DNA of 64,000 nucleotides from Desmodus rotundus (GCF_022682495.2 NC_071392.1:86940797-87004796), one strand, 5' to 3'. Shown: positions 22,226 through 33,540, counted from the first letter of the stretch. Notes: generated by a model not told the origin, from the sequence alone. Made by a program: numbers and translations.

Positions 22226-23651
22226 AACACCGCTGTGAGGAATTCAAATTGCCTTATAGTCACATGCCTTAGCTTCATTGATTCTGAATATGTAACGTTA
22301 TGGGCCTTCCTTTAAAAAGTTGCTTCAGCTCCTGGACATTTGCTTTGATGATGACAAAGGGGATAACTCAGAAGCAAGCCTTCCTAATGCTGGTGATAAC
22401 TTGTTCTTCTCCTAACTGAACTTTGGGTTCTTGAATTTTTAATCTGGTTTTCCAGGCTTATTTTTTTTTGATGTGTGAAATGATGAATGCCAGGGACCAA
22501 AATGACCTGTAAGACCATAAGCATAAACTGTAAAATCCTTAAATTGCTTTTAAATTATCATATTGGGGACTGCAGGGCTTTCAGCATCATTGGTGTGGCG
22601 GCCACCTCCTTATCGGGGGGTAAGGCACTCCGGAAATACAGCTGCAGGTCAGCCGCCTGAACAGATGCACTCACTTTCCGTGCATGTACCTGGCTGCATG
22701 CGGCACAGATCAGAATCCTTATTGTGGCTTTGATTTTTCCTTCCCCTTCCACAAACTGTGAAGCCCCAAGAATATGTGTTTGCAACTCCTCAAGCAGGTT
22801 TTCTGTCGCTGGTCTCCTCCTGTGCAAACAGCAACTGATTCTTCTGGACAGAACTCAGAGCAGAAAACTGTTATCTTGTTATTTGTGATCCTAAGAATCT
22901 GAGTAGTCATCAGGGTCACTTCTAATGGTAAATTTTAGAGCAATGATAAATCTAAGAACACATCTCTTTGTAACCATAAAAATTATTGCTTTTTCTTTTC
23001 CTTCAAGAATGATGAACTTTGCAACCCTTTAAGACACAGCCTAGGCCGTTAAAATATACATGGTTAACAACTGATGTTTGACTGACCTTAATATTTAATT
23101 ATTGAATGAGAAAGAGAACATACTTTTCTGTAAGAGAACTGTCTGCAAATGCCTGGTATGTAGCTCTGTGTATCAGTACAGAATAAAGGACTATTTTCAT
23201 GTTTACCCTTCCATAGGAAAGTTTAATTACTATATGGAGATACTGGGATGCTTGAGAAAAAAAAGGGAAAATGGATATTGGGAAATATGTGCAAATGGTA
23301 AATTCTGGTAAGGCATTCTTTAACACCATCTGGTGATTGGCTTATTTAACGCAGGTAATTCTTATTAAATCTAATGTTCATTTACAAGGTTTTATAAGAA
23401 AATTTCCAAACCACAAAATGTATCAAACTCATTTAAATTATTTTTTCTACAGTTTGAATTCAAATGTTCTTTATTTTACTGTAAGGAAAATGAGTTTTAA
23501 AAATTTCCAATTTTTTACATGTAATATGTAAACCCACTTAAGATTAAAATCAAAGGTAAAAAATTTTGCTGTAACCTAAAAAGGTTGTCAGATTTAGCAT
23601 AATAGGTTATGCCAAAATAAAAACCTACTTTCATTGATTAGCTTTTATATA
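22226..23651. other. Unique DNA, no gene recognised
   Basis: An 89-codon reverse-strand open frame at 22558-22827 overlaps a second one (22719-22919) in another frame. Neither resembles a protein I know, and codons upstream in the same frame contain stops. It could be a fragment of an unknown pseudogene. Confidence 0.4.
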
Positions 23652-23743
23652 CAGGGGTGGGCAAAAGTAGATTAATAATAACAATAAATACAATAATTAA
23701 TAAATAATACAAGAATAAGCTTTTGTGTGATCACAACTATAAA
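23652..23743. mobile_element. TIR MITE, copy 1, right end lost
   Basis: It starts CAGGGGTGGGCAAAAGTAG directly after a TA. It aligns with the reverse complement of the MITE at 37872-37999 through 'aataataacaataaatac', 'atacaagaataa' and 'cacaactataaac', then breaks off in an AC microsatellite, so the second inverted repeat is missing. The TA flank suggests a Tc1/mariner-type element, but the terminal bases also recall hAT ends. Confidence 0.65.
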
Positions 23744-24232
23744 CACACACACACGTACATAAATATGTATTTCCTGTCTTCTCAATAAGATTTAACCTCT
23801 ATGGTGTGGGGTCTATGAGATATCCTAATGTATCTACAAGTCAGCTAGGTGCTGAGTGGTCACATTCTGATGGTGTGGGAAGCTGTCCATGGCCTGCCCG
23901 GTCATCTTAAGTGGGCTGAGGCACCCATCCTCAGGGCTCCCAGCTGCACCCGACTCTGGAGGCCTGTCTTGGGCTGGTGGTGGCCGATTGTCCCGGGGGT
24001 CACGCACCTCCCCGGGGGAGGTACCAGTGTGGCCTCCTTGCTTTGGGCAGCACAGTTGTGGTCCAGCTCATGCTCACGAGCTTCCGGTCTTGACTTCTCT
24101 GCAAACCACATCTTCTCCTAGCTTCTTCCCCAGCTCTGATGCTTTCCTCATTCACTCACAGATCTCTCTCAGTGAGTAGCTTGAAGTCACTATTAACTCC
24201 GTTCTCTCTCGAGCAAGTGAGAGTAATTCTTG
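23744..24232. other. Unique DNA with AC repeat and GC-rich patch
   Basis: A short AC microsatellite (about 23,741-23,755) is followed by a GC-rich, CpG-containing stretch (about 23,850-24,110). Overlapping open frames there have no recognisable domain. Confidence 0.4.
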
Positions 24233-24244
24233 AAAACAGATTTA
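24233..24244. repeat. Left TSD of twin-primed L1
   Basis: aaaacagattta is repeated at 24827-24838. Confidence 0.8.
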
Positions 24245-24561
24245 CCATCCTTGCATCCCTGGGATGAATCCCACTTGGTCATGGTGTATGATCTTTTTAA
24301 TGTATTTTTGGATGCGGTTTGCCAATATTTTGTTGAGAATTTTAGCGTCTATGTTCATCAGCGATATTGGTCTGAAGTTTTCTTTCTTCGTTGTGTCTTT
24401 ATCTGGTTTTGGGATTAGGATGATGCTGGCTTCATAAAAAGAGTTTGGGAGTCTTCCATCAGTTTGGATTTTTTTCAAATAGTTCTGTGAAGGATGGGGG
24501 TTAGCTCTTCCTTAAAGGCTTTGTAGAATTCTCCTTTGAAACCATCTGGTCCAGGGCTTTT
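24245..24561 (-). pseudogene. Inverted L1 ORF2 fragment (reverse transcriptase region)
   Basis: The reverse strand encodes L1 reverse-transcriptase sequence with the conserved stretches '[20 protein letters not shown]', '[20 protein letters not shown]', '[20 protein letters not shown]' and '[14 protein letters not shown]'. These form the fingers/palm part of the RT before the FADD-type catalytic site, which is absent. Sequence upstream ('[20 protein letters not shown]'-like) continues in another frame. The segment is the inverted 5' portion of a single L1 insertion whose 3' part is in the opposite orientation. Confidence 0.9.
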
Positions 24562-24826
24562 AACTGGAACATAGTCAACAGAAGAAAAAAGGTAACAAAA
24601 TATAGCCAGAGACATTGAAGTTAAGAACAATCTAGCAATAGTCAGGGGGGAGTGGGGAGGGGACAGTGAAGAGAGGGGATTACAGGAACTACTATAAAGG
24701 ACACATGGACAAAATCAAGGGGGAGGGTGGAGGTGGGAGAGGGAGGTGGGTTCAGCTGTGGTGGGGTGGAGGGATGGGGAGAAAAGGCATACAACTGTAA
24801 TTGAATAACAATGAAAATTTAAAAAA
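24562..24826 (+). mobile_element. L1 3' UTR and poly(A), sense part of the twin-primed insertion
   Basis: After a sharp junction (about 24,561) the sequence switches to the plus-strand L1 3' end: 'aacatagtcaacagaagaaa', 'gaacaatctagcaatagtca', the long G-rich tract and 'catacaactgtaattgaata', ending in poly(A). With 24245-24561 it forms one 5'-inverted L1 between 12-bp duplications. Confidence 0.88.
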
Positions 24827-24838
24827 AAAACAGATTTA

Positions 24839-25667
24839 AAGAGCGTAGGTGAGGCATGAGGATGCAAGAAGTCTAGTGAGGGAAGCCTGGGTTTAGGGTT
24901 GATGAGGGTTAAAATTAGTATGAAGGGTGTTTAGCCCTTCTGAGATTGATGCTAATAGTGCATTTTATGATGGTTGTGTAACCCTTTTCTAAACTGTGTA
25001 AGGATAATGATGACAATATAAGTGGAATGCGCATACACTGGTAGCCGCGTAAGTAACTTTGGTGTTTTTCTGTTGGTTAGAACCCAGAACGGGAACGTGC
25101 CCACCATTTTCCTTAGAGTGCATGCATGTCTCTGCTTTTTCCCAGGAGAGGCTACCTGGATCTGGCAGGTTGTGTACTTAAAGGAGGCCACTTGGAAAGC
25201 TACCTTAACTCCTTCAGGCCTTTAGGGCATCATTTAGTATAACTTAGGGCTAGTCCTAGCCAGTTCCAAACCAATGAATAACTCTAAACACTAGAGCCTT
25301 GGATGAGTTGACACACCTCCCAAACATGCCACCTGAAAGAGAGCAGCTGACTCCCAGGAAGAGCCTCGCATAGCCCAGGCAGCTGGCAGGGTCCAGGCAG
25401 GACAGCTCGGGTTGGCCCTTTTTCAGCACAGAGCAGTTGGGACTGGGCTTTTTCCAATATGCCTCGTCCCTTGACGTTTAGAGGTATATTTTACCGAGAG
25501 ATAATTTAGGAATCTGAAGGCATTAATATTTTCATTTATTTAGAAAGAGTTGAGACATTGGAATAGTCTAGACCTGTCATCTGAGAAGGGGCATTAATTA
25601 TTTCCAAGTCATCAAGCACAATCCAGTGTATTCTGAGTCTGAATTCATAGTATTTGTGCTAGTTTTC
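24839..25667. other. Unique DNA holding the first copy of a 53-bp duplication
   Basis: No gene recognised. 25543-25595 recurs at 27391-27443 with two mismatches. Confidence 0.5.
25543..25595. repeat. 53-bp direct duplication, copy 1
   Basis: From 'gaaagagttgagacattgga' to 'ctgagaaggggcatt', identical to 27391-27443 except two substitutions (51 of 53 positions by hand). Homology does not continue on either side. I do not recognise it as a known repeat. Confidence 0.85.
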
Positions 25668-26103
25668 TAAGACAGCCATAACAAAGTGCCATAAACAGGG
25701 TAGACTGAACAACAGACATTTATTATTGCACAGTTTCGGAGGCCAGAAGTCTGCGGCAAAGGTGTCACCGGGGTTAATTCCCTCTGAGAGCTGAGAGGAA
25801 AAATTATTCCAGTGCTCTCTCTCGGTCAGGCTTTGGTGTGCCGTGGCTGGTAGAAGCCTGACTGACCTTTTGCCTTCACGGTCACGTGGCGTTCTTCCTG
25901 TGCAAAACTCTGAATTTCTCTCTCTAAATCATTGTTAGGATATCAGTCATATTGTACTAGAGCCTACCTTAATAATTTTGTTTTAAGTTGATTACCTCTG
26001 TAAAGACCCTATTTCCAAATAAGGTCACATTCCGAGGTCCTGGGGGATAGGACTTCAACGTATAAATTTAGGGAGCATACACGATTCAACCCATTCCACC
26101 ATC
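25668..26103 (-). repeat. MaLR (MST/MLT1-type) LTR, reverse orientation
   Basis: The segment follows the reversed MaLR LTR consensus: 'ttctaagacagccataacaa', 'tgaacaacagacatttatta', 'cagtttcggaggccagaagt', 'gatatcagtcatattgtact', 'acctctgtaaagaccctatt', 'aaataaggtcacattccgag' and 'ggacttcaacgtataaattt'. This is an old solo LTR of the ERVL-MaLR group. Confidence 0.85.
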
Positions 26104-26269
26104 AATATAAAGTGCTTTTGTGGTGGTGTATATTTTGATTTGGAGTCACAAGGCTGCAAAGAAATGCGGTTTTGAAGGATATATCTGACATGGATGAAAT
26201 AGTGGTACGCTGAAAATCAATTCATTGAAGAAAGAAATTAAAGATTTAAATAAATAGATATTCCATGCT

Positions 26270-26930
26270 TATAGGTCAGATGACTTAAGGTTGCTAAAAT
26301 GTCGTTTCCCACCAAGAAGTGTATAGATTTTAAGCAATTCCAATTTTCCAGAAATCAAAAATCCCAACACCTTAACTGATGAGCTAATTCTAAAATTCAT
26401 ACAGAAATTCAAAGGACAGAGACTAGTCAAATCAACTTTGGAATAAATATAACAAAGTTGAAAAATTTGCATTAGAACTTATGCAATGAAAGAATTCAGT
26501 AGAAGTGTCAGGATGTAAATTGCCATACCCAAATCAAACACTTCCATAGACACAATTAAGAGTCAGAAGCTATAATGAGAGATACCACTCCATTTACAAC
26601 AACCACAAAAACAGAACTAGTGTATTTACTTAGAGTACATTTAATAAAAGTCATTCAAATGCTAAGCAAAACAAAAGCAAAATACACAGACAAAATAATA
26701 GAAAGAAAACAAAAAACATTTGGAACACTAGCAAGAGATGCAAAGTAGTTCTAAAATCAAAGGAACTAACAATTTCACGCCTAACAGGAATACTTTAAAG
26801 ATAATATTCATAGCTACATGTCTATAATAGCTTCTAAATATAAACCACCCAAATATGACAGCACTACAATAGATCAATTAAGACAAATGCAATCTCTCCG
26901 TGACAATTGTCTTTCATTGCATCATTTAAC
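26270..26930 (+). repeat. Fragments of old L1 ORF2 and 3' region
   Basis: 'gctaattctaaaattcatac', 'agaaattcaaaggacagaga' and 'caaatcaactttggaataaa' are the L1 ORF2 RNase-H/C-terminal part. The piece from about 26,530 ('aattaagagtcagaagc', 'ccatttacaacaaccacaaa') corresponds to a more upstream ORF2 region, so the copy is rearranged. The segment after about 26,770 may be an L1 3' tail. Confidence 0.6.
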
Positions 26931-27390
26931 CTTTCTTCTCTATAATACAGACTTCTGTTTCTTCCTAAAAGTAGAGTCGTAGTAGAATATATAATATTAG
27001 AAGATAATTGACATAAAGTAAACAACTTTAAAAACAGCACTGATGTTTATTTTAATATACAGAGTTCAGCATAAATAATGCCCCTTTTATTACAAAATCT
27101 TTTATTAAAAAATCACAAGCATGTAATTCTGTAACATAACAATGTCACACTGAAACACACCATATGACATGTTAGGTGAAATGTCCAAATTGAAACTATA
27201 AATTATTACACCCATCTTGTTACCCTACCAACCACACTCCAGCAGGCCTTCCTTGTGCTGGACCCTGTGTATGAGGAATAAAATGTGTACACATTTCAAA
27301 TGCATTTGATTTTTAGATACTTGTTTGCAGGTATCAAAGAATTAAGCTGGTCTTTTTGTCTCTATTAGCACATTATTATTATTATTATTG

Positions 27391-27443
27391 GAAAGAGTTG
27401 AGACATTGGAATAGTCTAGATCTGTGATCTGAGAAGGGGCATT
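27391..27443. repeat. 53-bp direct duplication, copy 2
   Basis: Partner of 25543-25595, 1,848 bp downstream in the same orientation. It sits directly after an ATT microsatellite. Confidence 0.85.
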
Positions 27444-27809
27444 CAAGAAACTTGGTTTATTTTGCTTTATGTTATTTTATTGTACTTTATTTTATGCTTT
27501 ACTATTTACCTTTAGCCCTCAATTCAGTTACTATCCTGTTACTTTATTTGCATCCAAAGAATGATATATTATTACTTATTATTCATAATCTTTCAAGTAG
27601 ATTTAAATAAATTCATAGCATTTTGTCTAGCATAGCATGTGAGTGTGTGGATGTGTATATAGAGATTTATATCCATGCCACTGCAAAGCCTTCAAATATT
27701 TTTTTTTAACCCTTGTTCCTTATACTATATCGCCTGGGCCACGATTTTCTCGTATGATGATTTTCCAGTCCAACGTAGGGATTTTGGCCTTTTGATAGTG
27801 GCCATGATT

Positions 27810-27960
27810 CATTGGATAGAATTCTTACGTCACATCAGAATTTGGGTTCTAATTCTGAGTATGCCAATAATTTATGATGAAAATTTGGGCAAAGCAGTTT
27901 CTCATTTTGGACCAGCTTCCTCATTCATCTTAGAAACCAGTTGTCTAAAAAATCTGTACC
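27810..27960 (+). repeat. MIR SINE fragment
   Basis: 'aatttgggttctaattctga', 'tttgggcaaagcagtttctc' and 'ccagcttcctcattcatctt' follow the sense MIR order (question-type exon: anticodon-loop region, core, then tail). Diverged. It accounts for the 99-codon frame at 27675-27974. Confidence 0.55.
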
Positions 27961-28049
27961 ACCATGGTTTATAGTTGTTAGGATTTCAAAAACAATTGCT
28001 AGTTGATAGGATTTTGCTACATGAAAATATTTTTTTCAAAAACCGATAC

Positions 28050-28965
28050 CCTAGACCAAAGGTCAAATCTGCATCTTCAGGTCCAACTTGTAGTCATCTG
28101 TATTCATCCATCAGAGCCTATCCAACATCCACAGCTCTGAGTTCTAGGGGCTCCTTACACGTGACTTGCCCCACACGAAATTCAGTTTCTCCACCAGCGA
28201 GCGAGCTCCTCCTCCCGGATCCCTGTGTGATGGATCACATTACCATTCTGCCTCTCTGGTTGGAAATGTTCAAGTGTTCGGCTGCTTCTTTCTTTTACTG
28301 TCCGTTGAAAATTTCAATCAGTCATGAAACTCCCTTAATGTGAAATAAAATACTTCCCTCAAGTTGCCTCACCGCCATTGCCTTAACCTTCCCCCAGAAC
28401 ATTTTCACTCCATTATTGTAGCAACTTTCCAAGTGTTTCTCATATTCTCACTTACTCCTCCTCAAGGGTATTTGCTAAGCTGTCACCTTTCTAAGATGGG
28501 ATATGATTATGTCACTCAAATGCCTAAATTTTCCTCTGACAAATCAGTAAGAATATTAAAACTCTACAGTTTGGTGGATTAGACCTTTCAAAGTATTTTC
28601 CTAATTTATTTTCCAGTTGTAGTTCCCAGTTTCCTGCCTGGCACCATATGTCTTTCCCATAGAAAATGTTTTTCCTGGATTCTGAATATAATGAATGGGC
28701 TTTTTGCCATCTTGTGCCTTGTTTCTTCTTCTGGGAATGTCTTCCTTTGCCTTTGCCTGATAAATTGGTCCCATTATTCATCAGTGAACCCAGAAAAACA
28801 TCATCTCATGCATAAGACTTCACAGCCTTCCCAGAACGAATGTTCCCTCCTTTACTCTCTGTCTACATTTAACTGTCATTTCTTAAAGGGAAGATGACAT
28901 TTTAGTCATCGTCCTATCCCAAGACCTCATATCACACCTAGAAAATCAGATGAAGTAAACATATG
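28050..28965 (+). repeat. L2 LINE, 3' part
   Basis: Several blocks in L2 order: CT-rich ORF2-derived sequence, 'gccttgtttcttcttctggg', 'aatgtcttcctttgcctttg', 'cattattcatcagtgaaccc', 'cacagccttcccagaacgaa' and 'ctgtctacatttaactgtca'. The three plus-strand open frames here are remnants or shadows of L2. Confidence 0.65.
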
Positions 28966-29017
28966 TTTATGCAAAATAATCATTGAACTGTTGAATGGCC
29001 TTGGCATTCATATGTAG

Positions 29018-29032
29018 AAGAGTGGAGTTGAA
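29018..29032. repeat. Left TSD of VES SINE
   Basis: aagagtggagttgaa recurs exactly at 29225-29239. Confidence 0.9.
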
Positions 29033-29224
29033 GCTCAGGCCAGCGTGGCTCTCTTGGTTGGAGCATGGTCGAGTGGACCAAAACTCAAAGGTTCGATTCC
29101 CCATCAAGGTCGTGGGTTTGATCCTCCATCAGGGCACCTACGAGAAGGCAACCAATTGATGTTTCTCTCTCTCTCTAAAGCAATGGAAAAAATGTCCTCG
29201 CAATGAAGATTTAAAAAACAAAGA
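29033..29224 (+). mobile_element. VES SINE (bat tRNA-derived)
   Basis: A tRNA-like head ('ggccagcgtggctctcttgg', related to the A box) is followed by a B box GGTTCGATTCC (29090-29100), a second 'gggtttgatcctccatcagg' unit, 'gagaaggcaaccaattgatg' and CT-repeats, then an A-rich tail. A perfect 15-bp duplication flanks it. VES elements are bat-specific, mobilised by L1, and identify the host group. Confidence 0.92.
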
Positions 29225-29239
29225 AAGAGTGGAGTTGAA

Positions 29240-32200
29240 TATTAAGCTGTATGAGATCAGTTACATAACTGTTGGGTAGTATTGCTTCCTCTGTACTCAG
29301 CATAGAGTCTATTACATAGTATATTCACAATAAATGTTTTTGAGCACATGAAGGACAAAATGGGTAACTACTGTGAGCATGACAAAATAGGGAATAATGA
29401 AACCTGTCTTGGAGGGCTCTGAGGGAAGTCCATTTAACTTCAGGTGCCCCACCCACCGACAGGCTTACCCAGCAAATCTGGGGCACTCTTTCGTAAAATC
29501 TTTGAGGTCAAAATGAAGAATCTGAGAAGAATTCATTTGCTAATGCATGTTACTTCCTTTTTACTTTATCATGGACATTAATAAATAACTTTCATTGATA
29601 GAGTCTGCTAACAGAAACAGTGTCTCCAATAAGGTACACGAGAGGAAGCTTTCTATATGGGACTAGGTGGCTATAGGTTAGACTGGACACTTCCTCGGAG
29701 AGGCAGGCCCACCACGTATGTGGAGACCACGGCCACCTTTACAAAGACGCCGAGATGGTTCTTACGCATACTACAGATGAACTACCACAATCTAAGGGAC
29801 TCGGGTGAGAAGCAGGTCCCATGGCTGGGGTAAATTCCAAACAAGCTCTCTTTCTCTAATAAGTTTTAGAGTTTCTTTTTGCTAATACTAGAGAGCTCTA
29901 AGCAGAGTCAACAACTTTCAACATAGATTTAAAAACATTTAATTGGAATAAATAGAGTAACAAAATATCTCTCCTATTGTTTATTTGGAAACTTGTAGGG
30001 AATGAATTATCCTTTAGGTTCGGAAGGCTCTGCACTTAAACAAAAATTAAAATTGTATATGGGGTCAGTAGTTTGACAGAGCGTTTTTTGGGGAAGGAAC
30101 AAAACAAACACACAAAAGTGGCAGGTTATGCACACACTCTAGAATATCATTGGTACCCCGCGCATGGTTTATAACATCTGGCTTTACTAAAGTTGTCAGT
30201 AACCATTGACTTAACTATGATGAGGGAAGGAGTTAAATATACAAAAATATTTTTAAAATTCTCAAATATATTTTTTGAAGAAATACATGGAATTATTCTT
30301 AGGCAATAAGAAGCAAATTAGAATGTCATCACAAAGAAATAATTTTTTTTTAGTTTGTTGCCTAATTAAAGGCAGAATAATATAGTATAGTTTGAACCAA
30401 AAGTATCAACTGCATATTTTTGCAAACAAGAGAACGACATCCATGGAAATTTTTATCGCAATCCACAAAGAGAGCTTTGGGGCTCTGCATCGAAATCAGA
30501 AAGTGTTTCCTGACTTCCAGCCTGTGTTTTGCACCCCTCGGAATATCCTATTTGAGTGAAATTTATTATCATTTCTATACCAGAATCCCGTGATTACTTA
30601 GAATTTCCTTCATTACATCTTCAGTCAGAGAGTTAGAGAAAAATCAGGATTAGATGCCACATTACAAGTCATTTGTTTCGAACACACTTCTCTGAACCAA
30701 ACTAAATAAGGGGCTGTGTTACTTTCTGAACCCCAAATGAAAACAAACCAGAAGGAAAAGCACTACATTATCTCCTGGAACAACTACCTGTAGCAGTTAC
30801 TTCCACAGTGTGAGTTTTTCAAGACCTTTTCCCAAGAGCTATTTTCACAGGAGGGCAGGACCAGGAATGGGGATCCTGAGAAAGACATACAGGGAAAGGG
30901 ATGATTAGAGGTAAGAAAGCACAGGGAGTATTGAAAATAATATTTAATCAACACGTATTTCCTGCATATTTTTTGGAAAGTCATTTCTAATCTTAAATCT
31001 AGGATCTTTTTTTTAAAACCAATATTTCCTTATCAACACATTGACTACAATTGGCTCACATTCTACAAAATTTATTGAAAATCCTGTAGTGCTTTGGAGG
31101 TGGGAAGAACTCTGTATGAAGCAGAATTAAGAATCGCCTCGTGCAGTTAATGACAATAATATACACCTGTCTTACCCTACAGACACTCGTTCTAGCCAGC
31201 TGTTTATAACTGCATCGTAAAGGCAACTGGAGACCATCTCATTTCCTAGATGAAAAGCTATGCAGATCCTTAGAGAGTGATAAAGAGGTGATAATATTCA
31301 GTCAAAAAAATGTATATAGGGAGAAAAATGCCACAAAATATATGGGAAAATCATGCTAGCATTTAGAATGCTTTATTGACAAAAACCCATTTCTAAATTG
31401 TATATTTAATAAAGTAGACAATTGTGGAAACAGCACTAGATTTGGAAGGGAGAATTCAGCTGTGAAATTACAAAACAATTTTACATAATTTAGTGCTCAT
31501 TTCCCCCCATAAAATACCTCATAAATAAGTCGAACATGTATAACTGTCCCTACTTTATAAAAAGGGAATGGCAGTTTTAGAGTGATTTATTAAATTACTT
31601 GCCAATGTTGCTATAGTTAGTAAAAGAGCAAGCCAGACAGAACACTGCTGGTCAGAATCCAATTAGGTTTTAAATTTAGATAGTCTGATTCTGAATTCGA
31701 TGCTCCTTTGCAATTATACGAAAACAAAGGTGTTAAAATAGTCTTGTGAAGATGCAGTAACAGGCATCAGATTTACCTTCCAATTAACAAAACAGACAAA
31801 ATAAATAAAACATGATTTTTCAGACATCAGACATCATTCAGGACAGAACAGTGATCCCTGGGCAGGGGGACCAAATCAGGTAGCTCTGACGCCCCAGCTC
31901 CCTGCAGATGGGGGGGGGGGGCTTGCTGGGTGGAGGAAGAGAGACCAAAGGGGTTCAAATTTGCAAAGTAGAGCACCAGATGAAGGGAGGCGGGAGAGAG
32001 AGGGAGAGTGAGAGAGAGGGAGAGGGAGAGGGAGAGGGGGAGAGGGAGAGGGAAAGAGATGGGCGAGAGACAGAGAAGAATATTGGGGGGGACCTAAATA
32101 TCTGCAAAGGTTCTCTTTCAAGTCTTTGCTGAGTACTAATTAATGCACATTGGACAACTATCTGAGGCTGGGAAAAGGATTAGAAGAAGTAATTTACAGA

Positions 32201-32409
32201 GGTCACAAAGGGTGGGAATAGTTCTAAGGGATTGTAATTTTGAAATTAAAAGACTTCAGGTAGAGTATGCAGAAGTGTATTGCCCCAGTAGTGGAGCAAA
32301 ATTAGCTCTCCAATGAAGTCACATCTGGTTGCACTTAAAAGAGAATAAAAGCAAGCTTTGAAAGGATTAAACTATTTCCAGTAATTCTATTGTACTCCAG
32401 AATAAAGAT
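29240..32409. other. Unique AT-rich DNA with a purine tract
   Basis: No gene or repeat family recognised up to about 31,900. There a G11-12 run (about 31,910-31,921) and a long GAGAGG purine tract (about 31,985-32,080) begin. The opposing open frames over the purine tract are low-complexity artefacts. Confidence 0.45.
31985..32080 (+). repeat. GA-rich microsatellite
   Basis: Imperfect (GAGAGG)n and (GA)n purine run of almost 100 bases with few interruptions. Such mirror-repeat purine tracts can form triplex DNA; that is inference. Confidence 0.85.
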
Positions 32410-32961
32410 TGAGAATATTTATAGAAATAAAAAAAATTTGCAGCCTCCAAAAAGTGTAAAAATCATAATGTTTGACATCTGATCCATAGTGACTAGGCAT
32501 GTAAAGAAGCAGGAAAATATGAAAATAGTCAATCACTATAAATAAACCTATAAAAATACAGATGATAGAATTAACAGAAAAGCATATTGAAATGATTATT
32601 ATACTAATATGGTAGAAGAGAGATTATGCAGGTAAAGTAGAGATATGAAGGCTATAATAAGACACAAATTAAGCTTCTAGAACTGAAAGCTACAATGTCA
32701 GAGATGACAAACATTTTGGTTGGGAGTAACAACAGGTTAGATGGATACTGCAGACCAAAAGAATAATGCACTTTATGTCAGAAATAGCAACATTGAAATT
32801 GAAGCGAGCAATTGCTTTGGGACAAATTCAAGGAGATTTGTGTATATGTAATTGTAGTCCATGTAAGAGGGATATAAAGGAAAAAATATATAATGACCAA
32901 AATTATAATATTCCAAAATTGATAAAAACTATATACTAAGAAATTCACAAACCTCAAGAAT
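32410..32961 (+). repeat. Ancient HAL1/L1M relic, 5' part
   Basis: Blocks resembling the HAL1 consensus occur in order: 'gtagagatatgaaggctata', 'aattaagcttctagaactga', 'gctacaatgtcagagatgac', 'taattgtagtccatgtaaga', 'ataatgaccaaaattataat' and 'aaattcacaaacctcaagaa'. It is heavily mutated and interrupted at 32976 by a VES SINE. Confidence 0.65.
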
Positions 32962-33170
32962 AAGAAATAGGAAGAGCCCTGGCTGGTGTGGCTCAGTGGA
33001 TTGAGCACGGGACTATGAACCTTATGGGTTCAATTCCCAGTCAGGGCACATGCCTGGGTTTTGGGCCAGGTCCCCAGTAGGGGACGTGTGAGAGGCAACC
33101 ACACACTGATGTTTCTCTTTCTCCCTCCCTCCTTCTCTAAAAATAAATTTAAAAAAAAGAAATATGAAGA
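32962..33170 (+). mobile_element. VES SINE inside the HAL1-like relic, with TSDs
   Basis: The SINE body is 32976-33156. It starts GCCCTGGCTGGTGTGGCTC, has a B box GGTTCAATTCC (33027-33037), then 'agtcagggcacatgcctggg', 'ccaggtccccagtaggggac', 'gagaggcaaccacacactga' and a CT-rich/A-rich tail. The flanks aagaaataggaaga and aagaaatatgaaga (32962-32975 and 33157-33170) are the target duplication with one mismatch. Confidence 0.92.
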
Positions 33171-33495
33171 AAACTACACTAAGACATAAAACGGACTTCC
33201 TTAAGAGTAGTCAGAAAAAAACCTTAAAAGCAGTCAGAAATAAAAGGTCACAATGTGTATAGAAAAATAAAGAGTGATAGCAGGAGCCGTGTCTTTAAAG
33301 TTGCAGGAAAGAAAAAAGAAAACTCTAGAATTCTTATTCCAGTTTCAAGAACGAAACTGGAATAAGAACATATTTTGCTGATAAAAGGCTGAATTATTCA
33401 TTGTCATTTGACCTACACTGTAAGAAATGTGAAAGGCTTACATATAGTTAACTTTATGTCAGTTATACTTCCATAAAGCTGTAAAAATTTATTCC
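33171..33495 (+). repeat. Ancient HAL1/L1M relic, 3' part
   Basis: It continues across the VES: 'gaagaaaactacactaagac', 'accttaaaagcagtcagaaa', 'tgtctttaaagttgcaggaa', 'aactctagaattcttattcc', 'cctacactgtaagaaatgtg', then soon 'gtcagttatacttccataaa' and an A-rich end. ORF1-type sequence runs almost directly into a 3' tail with no ORF2 room, as in HAL1. Confidence 0.6.
33331..33368. repeat. Perfect 16-bp inverted repeat
   Basis: ttcttattccagtttc (33331-33346) and its exact reverse complement (33353-33368) are separated by 6 bases. It lies inside the old HAL1-like relic. Confidence 0.95.
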
Positions 33496-33540
33496 TGCTA
33501 TGTTGTTGACCAGAGTATGCACAAATATTAATAATTTACC

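Noticed and set aside
22558..22919. Reverse-strand frames of 89 and 66 codons as a processed pseudogene
   Set aside because: The residues resemble no protein I know, and there is no poly(A) tail or TSD. Worth a BLASTx but not a feature call.
31876..32132. Opposing frames of about 75-81 codons rich in Ser/Pro/Leu or Glu/Arg
   Set aside because: They translate a GA-rich microsatellite.
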